27,819 nt of DNA from an uncultured Coprococcus sp. (GTDB lineage Bacteria; Bacillota_A; Clostridia; Lachnospirales; Lachnospiraceae), in the NCBI GenBank assembly GCA_900767685.1, contig CAAGAB010000341.1, positions 1 through 27,819 of the forward strand. Direction: 5' to 3'. Position numbers and translations under genes: made by a program. Below, piece after piece: positions 23,081-27,819 of the stretch; position 1 is the first letter of the stretch; each line of letters opens with the position of its first letter. The notes under the pieces are model-generated. The model did not search any database. It was not told where the DNA came from and saw only the letters and a program-made list of their open reading frames with translations.

Positions 23081-23626
23081 TCCACTCTGTAAATCTTTAT
23101 AAAGCATTCATTAAATATCATCCTTTTCCCGTGAAATTTCCTTTCCACCCATGTATTCTCAACAAAAATACGTGAAAAGTATCTCCCGCGGGAACTGCAA
23201 ACGCAAGCTATCATCTGGCCAGATGAACTATTTACAACATTGTTATTTATGAATTTATGGGATAAAATTGAGCTTATTTGAGATAGGACAGTCGACTCTG
23301 CATGTTTGCAGAGACAATATTTGCCATTGTATCCGATGTAAACGAAGAAAAAATTGAGACATGGAAGGAGGCACATTCTATGATGAACGATGCGATGAGA
23401 AGAATTATGGCTAAGGAACTTAAGGAAGGCAAGGATGAAGGACATTCCGAGGGACTGGTCGAAGGACTAGCTGAAGGACGTTCCGAGGGCCAAGATCTCC
23501 TGACTGAAGCTATGCTTACTGCACAGAAAGAGAACATCTCCGCCCCAGCAAAGCTTGAAGAGCTTGGCTACGACAAGAATACCTCCATATGTACTATAAC
23601 GGCGCTTAAGAAGCCGGGGATTATCT
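23081..23626 (+). repeat. Repeated nuclease unit, internally deleted copy (copy B)
   Basis: 23081-23285 matches 16680-16889 (about 10-12 substitutions plus small gaps by eye), and 23300-23626 matches 17594-17932. The roughly 700 bp between these in copy A is replaced by 14 unrelated bases (23286-23299). The right end lies inside the 3' end of the MATE gene. It is in the same orientation as copy A, so the two are direct repeats around sbcDC. Confidence 0.85.
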
Positions 23627-23628
23627 GA
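23277..23628 (+). pseudogene. Remnant of PD-(D/E)XK nuclease gene (internal deletion, start region broken)
   Basis: The TTG start equivalent to 16882 is followed at once by AGA TAG, a stop at the deletion junction, and the ribosome binding site GGAGGT has decayed. The whole catalytic core (Asp77, Glu104, Lys106 of the intact gene) is missing. What remains is the C-terminal 108 codons from ATG 23302 (MFAETIFAIVSDVNEEK onward), readable to TGA 23628, one residue earlier than the intact gene. The repeat region is four residues shorter than in copy A (EGHSEGLVEGLAEGRSEG). It overlaps the convergent MATE gene by eight bases. A short C-terminal peptide could be translated but would not be a nuclease. 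Confidence 0.8.
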
Positions 23629-24952
23629 CAGCCCCTCTATATATAAACACCGCACACACTGCCGTTATAAGCTCTGCTACCCAGAACGCATTCCACACAC
23701 CAGCAGGTCCGAAACCACAAAGTTTTGAGAGTATCCATGCAGCCGGGATTATGACAACCACATATCTGAGCAGGGATATGAACAGGGACGGAGTGCCCTT
23801 TTCCAATCCCTCAAGTGCCCCCGATGCAGTTACCGACACAGCCGACACTACAAATCCGGCGCATATGATGCGCAGTGCTGTTCCACCTGCATTTATTGTA
23901 GACACATTCTCTGTGAACATACCTATAAGCCTTTCCGGGATAAGCAGGCACACAACTGTTCCAGCCAGCATGATTCCAACATTTAATGCAAGCGTTATGG
24001 TGAATATCTTCTTCACTCTTGCATGCTCTCCGGCACCATAGTTATATCCTATGATAGGGCGCATTCCCTGAATGATTCCATTTGCCGGCATATACAGGAA
24101 GGTCTGAAGTTTGTAGTACACGCCCAATATCATGACATAAGTTGCCGAATACATGCTGAGTATGGCGTTGAGTGCGCTTGTGAGCAGAGACGGCAGTGCC
24201 ATATTGAGTATGGCAGGTATACCTATGGCATAGAGCTTCTTCACCATCAGACCGCCCTCATGCAAATGCTTTATGCTGAACTTCACATTTATCGGTCTTC
24301 CAAAGTACACAATAAAATAAATGATCAGTGTAAACACCTGTCCCAGGCCAGTTGCCAGTGCAGCGCCTTCTATACCCATTTCAGGAAATGGTCCCTCACC
24401 GAATATCAGCAGCGGATCAAGCACTATATTCACAATGCAGCCGCCCATCAGTCCAACCATTGTAACTATCATGCGTCCAACCGACTGGAACACCTTCTCA
24501 AATGCAAGATCAACCGAAATAATTATAGAAAATCCAAATACTATGTCTGCGTAACGACAGCCAAGGTCAAGGACGTCTCCACTTGCCTTGAAGGCTCTGA
24601 GAAACGATGGAATGATGGCGATACACACGACTGTCATCACTATTCCCTGTATAACAGCAAGAAACATCCCCCAACTAGCTGCACGATCTGCCCGCTCATT
24701 GTCCTTGGCTCCAAGATATATGGCTATCACCGCGTTTATTCCAACACCAAATCCGATCGCCACAGCATTTACAAAATTCTGCAGTGGAAATACATACGAA
24801 AGTGCTGTCATCGCATCCTCACTTATCTTCGCCACAAAGAAACTGTCAACTATATTGTACAAAGCATTCACCATCATCGATATAACCATAGGCAATGCCA
24901 TGGACATCAAAAGTGGGAACACTAGCTTTTCTTTCATAAAATTCTCGTCCAT
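23621..24952 (-). CDS. MATE family multidrug/metabolite efflux transporter
   Basis: A 443-residue, about 12-TM antiporter of the multidrug and toxic compound extrusion superfamily, expelling cationic or other small molecules using Na+ or H+ gradients. The N-terminal LVFPLLMSMALPMVISMMVNALYNIVDSFFVAKIS is typical, and an internally similar second half begins near residue 230. ATG 24952 is chosen because GGAGG (24957-24961) lies just before it; the frame is open 33 codons further, but that stretch runs through a REP palindrome. Oddity: the stop codon TAA (23623-23621) and the last Arg codon's final bases fall in sequence shared with the nuclease unit, so the native C-terminus may have been altered. 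No terminator follows. The substrate is unknown. Confidence 0.92.
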   Translation of the reverse strand: MDENFMKEKLVFPLLMSMALPMVISMMVNALYNIVDSFFVAKISEDAMTALSYVFPLQNFVNAVAIGFGVGINAVIAIYLGAKDNERADRAASWGMFLAVIQGIVMTVVCIAIIPSFLRAFKASGDVLDLGCRYADIVFGFSIIISVDLAFEKVFQSVGRMIVTMVGLMGGCIVNIVLDPLLIFGEGPFPEMGIEGAALATGLGQVFTLIIYFIVYFGRPINVKFSIKHLHEGGLMVKKLYAIGIPAILNMALPSLLTSALNAILSMYSATYVMILGVYYKLQTFLYMPANGIIQGMRPIIGYNYGAGEHARVKKIFTITLALNVGIMLAGTVVCLLIPERLIGMFTENVSTINAGGTALRIICAGFVVSAVSVTASGALEGLEKGTPSLFISLLRYVVVIIPAAWILSKLCGFGPAGVWNAFWVAELITAVCAVFIYRGAVR

Positions 24953-24997
24953 AAAACCTCCAAATATATTTTCATCCAGATTATACCATTCCCCTAC

Positions 24998-25019
24998 GGG
25001 GACGGAGGTACCTGTCCCC
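24998..25019. repeat. REP-like palindrome, copy 5
   Basis: GGGGAC-GG-AGGTACCT-GTCCCC, identical to copy 2, 46 bases upstream of the MATE start. A further TCCGTCCCC (25020-25028) abuts it, an inverted half-copy. It is the only single (non-paired) copy in the window. Confidence 0.75.
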
Positions 25020-25044
25020 TCCGTCCCCGGATGGCATAAATAAA

Positions 25045-25070
25045 GCCCCACAACCTTGCGGTTGTGGGGC
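25045..25070 (-). terminator. Intrinsic terminator of the GGDEF gene
   Basis: A perfect 11-bp stem, GCCCCACAACC-TTGC-GGTTGTGGGGC, is followed on the minus strand by TTTATTTAT. It lies about 70 bases past the GGDEF stop and insulates the MATE gene. Confidence 0.85.
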
Positions 25071-25141
25071 GAAAAGATGACCTGATCCGGAAAAATCCAC
25101 CAACTTGTTTTCGTTTAGATTATTATGTGTAATTATATACT

Positions 25142-26806
25142 TCAACCAGCATATATGTCAAGATCCTGCACGACCACAAAGTAACCTCTGTCACCGTCCT
25201 CGTCCACCGGGATAGCATGTATAAGACTTGCACCCCCATGGTTGTTTGCACAGCTGACTGACAAAACCCCTCTGCGAAGATTCTCTGTCTGATATCCCGT
25301 ATTGCCGCCTGTGTAACTCTCCATTCGCTCGCGGCTGAGAAAATCTCTGACTATTTTTCTTGACCGATCCGACTCAAACCGGTTACTTATCAATCCAATT
25401 ACTTCATCATAGTTATTCGCACAAGATACAGCATTGTTCAGCTCAGAATCGCCTTTTATAACACGGTATTTATTGTTCTCATAATTAACATATATAATAT
25501 CAGTATACATATATGCGATCCTTGCCTCTACCCTGGATTGAGCCTTTTTTATATCAGACTCTATCTTGTCAAGTACGGTCACTCTGTCCGTACCATCCCT
25601 GCTGATGCTGTGGATCACGCTGACATTCTTGCCCTTCTTCTTTGCTTCATACAGCGCAGTGTCCGCGACATTCATACACTCTTCTGTGCTGAATCCTGAA
25701 CCATTGATCTGACATATACCAGCACTGCAATGGACATTCTGCCCTTTCTCCATTGCCTTGCGCTGAAGTTTTCTGGCAAATCTTATCACCTTTGACTCCA
25801 AAACAGATATATCCGATAAGCCCTTGTGAAGCACAACATACTCGTCTCCACCATACCTGCAGGCAACGTCCTCTTCATAGCAGTCACTCCGGAGAAACTT
25901 TGCCACCTTCTCAATCCAGTAATCGCCAACTGCGTGACCATATGTATCATTTACACTCTTGAAATCATCTATATCCACAAATACAAGAGAAGCACTGTCT
26001 TCGTCAGTCATGTTATCTATATACTCTCTTATCCTCTGCATTCCGGCTGTCTTGTTGTACATACCGGTCAGAAGATCATGCTCAGCCTCGTACTTTGTAC
26101 GCTCAACCTCCTGTCTGGATCTCGCAAGTGATCTGTCCATCTCGACCATATCAACTGCAAACATGATCTGTGTAGAAGCAACCACAGATATTGTCTGGAA
26201 TGAAATCCCATAATAGAATATGACAACAACCGTGGATATACATGGCAGGATAAAATACAAAACACTTGACCAGAAAACTCTTTTTTCCAGTCTTTTTTTA
26301 TACTGCAAAAGTATCGAAAAGCTTAGAACAAGTCCTGCTACTGCTATAAGCTGCGACAACAGATAACCGTTGCTCCTGTGATAGAAGTTATTGCCATCTA
26401 TATAATAGAACAACTTGTCACTGAACTGGGATATAATGAGCAGGACTATCCCAGCAGCACTCAGAACTACCACGCCCCTTGCTCTCGCTGGCATCTTAAT
26501 CTCTCCTCTGTTGAGAATGACAAGAAGATAAAACGTAAACAAAGTCATATATAAATAGTTGACAAAGAACACGCCAAAATTGCTTATCTTCAGCATGTAA
26601 TAGGCTGTCTGCCCTGATCTTCCCTGATAATACCATGACAACATATCTGCAACCAGCAGGATGATACATGCAGCCTCCATGCATAGGCTCACATTCTTTT
26701 TATCTCTATTATTATTCTTCTGAAGGAATATAACCGCAAATGCAAACAGACAGATTAATATTCCCCACATTTCAAATGCTATATTAAATACAGCAGTCCT
26801 ATCCAC
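25142..26806 (-). CDS. Membrane-bound GGDEF diguanylate cyclase
   Basis: A 554-residue protein with about seven TMs (about 12-225) as a membrane input domain, then a short helix and a GGDEF domain (about 240-400) making cyclic di-GMP from two GTP. Visible marks are DLLTGMYNK (244-252), DIDDFKSVNDTYGHAVGD (278-295) and the active site RYGGDEYVVL with GGDEY at 319-323. The RxxD feedback-inhibition site expected just before it reads YEED, so product inhibition is probably absent. A further 150 residues (about 405-554) form an extra C-terminal domain that I do not recognise. The start is GTG 26806 with GGGGG about 10 bases upstream. Its own promoter lies at 26907-26935 and its terminator at 25045-25070. 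No EAL partner is nearby. Confidence 0.9.
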   Translation of the reverse strand: MDRTAVFNIAFEMWGILICLFAFAVIFLQKNNNRDKKNVSLCMEAACIILLVADMLSWYYQGRSGQTAYYMLKISNFGVFFVNYLYMTLFTFYLLVILNRGEIKMPARARGVVVLSAAGIVLLIISQFSDKLFYYIDGNNFYHRSNGYLLSQLIAVAGLVLSFSILLQYKKRLEKRVFWSSVLYFILPCISTVVVIFYYGISFQTISVVASTQIMFAVDMVEMDRSLARSRQEVERTKYEAEHDLLTGMYNKTAGMQRIREYIDNMTDEDSASLVFVDIDDFKSVNDTYGHAVGDYWIEKVAKFLRSDCYEEDVACRYGGDEYVVLHKGLSDISVLESKVIRFARKLQRKAMEKGQNVHCSAGICQINGSGFSTEECMNVADTALYEAKKKGKNVSVIHSISRDGTDRVTVLDKIESDIKKAQSRVEARIAYMYTDIIYVNYENNKYRVIKGDSELNNAVSCANNYDEVIGLISNRFESDRSRKIVRDFLSRERMESYTGGNTGYQTENLRRGVLSVSCANNHGGASLIHAIPVDEDGDRGYFVVVQDLDIYAG

Positions 26807-26848
26807 TAACTATGCGCCCCCTTAAACTTCCTGGCGATTTATTGTAGT

Positions 26849-26860
26849 AATTGTACAATT
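26849..26860. promoter_or_regulatory. Perfect palindrome in the GGDEF gene leader
   Basis: AATTGTACAATT, 12 bp and perfect, lies about 45 bases downstream of the proposed transcription start and 43 bases before the GTG. It could be an operator or roadblock site. It is AT-rich, so chance is possible. Confidence 0.3.
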
Positions 26861-26906
26861 TGATTTGTGCAACATTTTCTCAAATTTATAAGTCTATATG
26901 AGAACC

Positions 26907-26935
26907 ATTCTATATATCATACCTTAATTTGTCAA
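26907..26935 (-). promoter_or_regulatory. Promoter of the GGDEF gene
   Basis: On the minus strand, a consensus -35 TTGACA (26935-26930), 17-bp spacer, and -10 TAGAAT (26912-26907). The -35 overlaps the stop codon of the LysR gene, so the GGDEF gene has its own start of transcription despite following LysR on the same strand. Confidence 0.75.
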
Positions 26936-27807
26936 TTACTAGATAACACATATTTATGAAATTTTGTCGCCACAGGGGACATATATGTCCGGCTATCATG
27001 AACAACATAGTAAAGCCTGTCAACCGGCTGATGTTTTATACTAAGAACCTTCACATCAAGCCTTTTGAGCATATCCATGTAAGGGACTACCGCTATTCCA
27101 AACCCTGCTGCCACAAGTCCGGCTATGACCTCATCCTCCTCCGTTTCGCATGCTATCTCAGGAGCTTTGCCAAGTCCTTCAAACATCTCATCCACCAGAC
27201 TTCTCATTCCAGATCCCTTCGAAAAATATACATGTTTATATCCAAGTGTATCATCAAGTGTCACCGAATCTCTGTCTGCCAAAGGATGTCCTGACGGTGC
27301 TATGACAACAAGATCCTGTCTGCCGACAGGAACGGCGGAAAATCCCATCGTCTCAGGCGGTCTCGAACAGAAAACCATGTCATATTTTCTGGCCGCAAGA
27401 TCATCGAGCAGCTGTCCTGTGGTTCCTGTGTGAAATGTAAACGACGTATTTCTATTTCCACATTTCTTCAGGTACTCTGCTGCCAGACGCGGTACAAATT
27501 CCATTCCAAGAGGTCTTATGAGTCCAAGTCGTATCACACCATCCCCGGCAGCCTCTTTTTGTATGGACTCCACCCCCGCATCAAGCGTGCCAAGCGAATG
27601 TTCTGCACACGCAAGAAATTCTCTGCCAAATGCAGTGAGCTCTGTATTGCGCCCATTTTTTTCAAAAAGCATTACCCCAAGTTCTTCCTCAAGCTTGGAT
27701 ATTGCGTGACTGAGACTTGGCTGCGTTATATTCAGATTTCTGGCAGCATTTGTGTAATGCTGAACATGGGCCAGTTCAACAAAATATCTAATATATGACA
27801 GGTTCAT
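26932..27807 (-). CDS. LysR family transcriptional regulator
   Basis: A 291-residue regulator of normal LTTR length. The winged helix-turn-helix spans about 1-60 (YFVELAHVQHYTNAARNLNITQPSLSHAISKLEEELGVMLFEKNGR), followed by a linker helix and a periplasmic-binding-protein-like effector domain (about 90-290, with IRLGLIRPLG, MVFCSRPPE and AAGFGIAVVPYMDM). The start ATG 27807 has GGGGAGGT just upstream. Its target is unknown: LysR regulators commonly control a divergent neighbour, and that would lie beyond the right edge. The GGDEF gene downstream has its own promoter. Confidence 0.93.
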   Translation of the reverse strand: MNLSYIRYFVELAHVQHYTNAARNLNITQPSLSHAISKLEEELGVMLFEKNGRNTELTAFGREFLACAEHSLGTLDAGVESIQKEAAGDGVIRLGLIRPLGMEFVPRLAAEYLKKCGNRNTSFTFHTGTTGQLLDDLAARKYDMVFCSRPPETMGFSAVPVGRQDLVVIAPSGHPLADRDSVTLDDTLGYKHVYFSKGSGMRSLVDEMFEGLGKAPEIACETEEDEVIAGLVAAGFGIAVVPYMDMLKRLDVKVLSIKHQPVDRLYYVVHDSRTYMSPVATKFHKYVLSSN

Positions 27808-27819
27808 GTATACCTCCCC

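Noticed and set aside
24023..24925. 300-residue + strand frame opposite the MATE gene
   Set aside because: An antisense shadow rich in His, Cys and Tyr with no family motif; the MATE frame is clearly the real one.
24953..25051. 33-residue N-terminal extension of the MATE protein
   Set aside because: It translates the REP palindrome and lacks homology to MATE N-termini; GGAGG immediately precedes ATG 24952.

Overview
The window looks like a chromosomal segment of an anaerobic, low-to-moderate GC Firmicute, most likely a Lachnospiraceae member. This is inferred from the Streptococcus/Clostridia-type TrpRS, the paired YhgE/Pip proteins, the EpsC-type serine acetyltransferase, the AGGAGG-type ribosome binding sites, and the PD-(D/E)XK protein with EGRSEG-type repeats. 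No species can be named from sequence alone. No tRNA, rRNA, CRISPR array or phage module was seen.

Layout, left to right. (1) 1-961, + strand: the 3' end of a SlyD-like FKBP prolyl isomerase, then a DUF3800 protein. (2) 969-2808: two REP-like 22-bp palindromes, a bidirectional terminator, and a minus-strand Na+-dependent (NSS) transporter. (3) 2809-4944: a long structured leader, then a GH13 alpha-glucosidase-like enzyme. (4) 5133-6605: proA behind a promoter with three helically phased direct repeats. (5) 6618-11646: two more REP-like palindromes, then a three-gene membrane cassette of YhgE/Pip paralogue, small two-TM acidic protein, YhgE/Pip paralogue. The last two genes overlap by ATGA. 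(6) 11690-14950: a terminator cluster, then a minus-strand operon epsC-pfkA-trpS. (7) 15243-16418: the minus-strand azlC-azlD amino-acid exporter pair. (8) 16680-23628: a PD-(D/E)XK (Rpn/PDDEXK_2-like) nuclease gene and a deleted second copy of the same unit, lying as direct repeats on either side of the sbcD-sbcC DNA-repair operon. (9) 23621-27807, minus strand: a MATE efflux protein, a membrane GGDEF protein and a LysR regulator.

The most interesting parts are the sbcDC locus and the YhgE cassette. At sbcDC, the two nuclease-unit copies are direct repeats bracketing the operon. The truncated copy runs into the 3' end of the MATE gene and supplies its stop codon. sbcC itself carries a one-base frameshift that splits it into two reading frames. 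The YhgE cassette has no recognised function for its middle gene. Other features worth a look are the REP-like palindromes placed next to gene ends, the phased repeats over the proA -35 box, and a palindrome at the expected start of the glucosidase transcript.

Protein assignments rest on motif recognition by eye. Promoters, operators and hairpins were read by eye, without folding or genome-wide searches.
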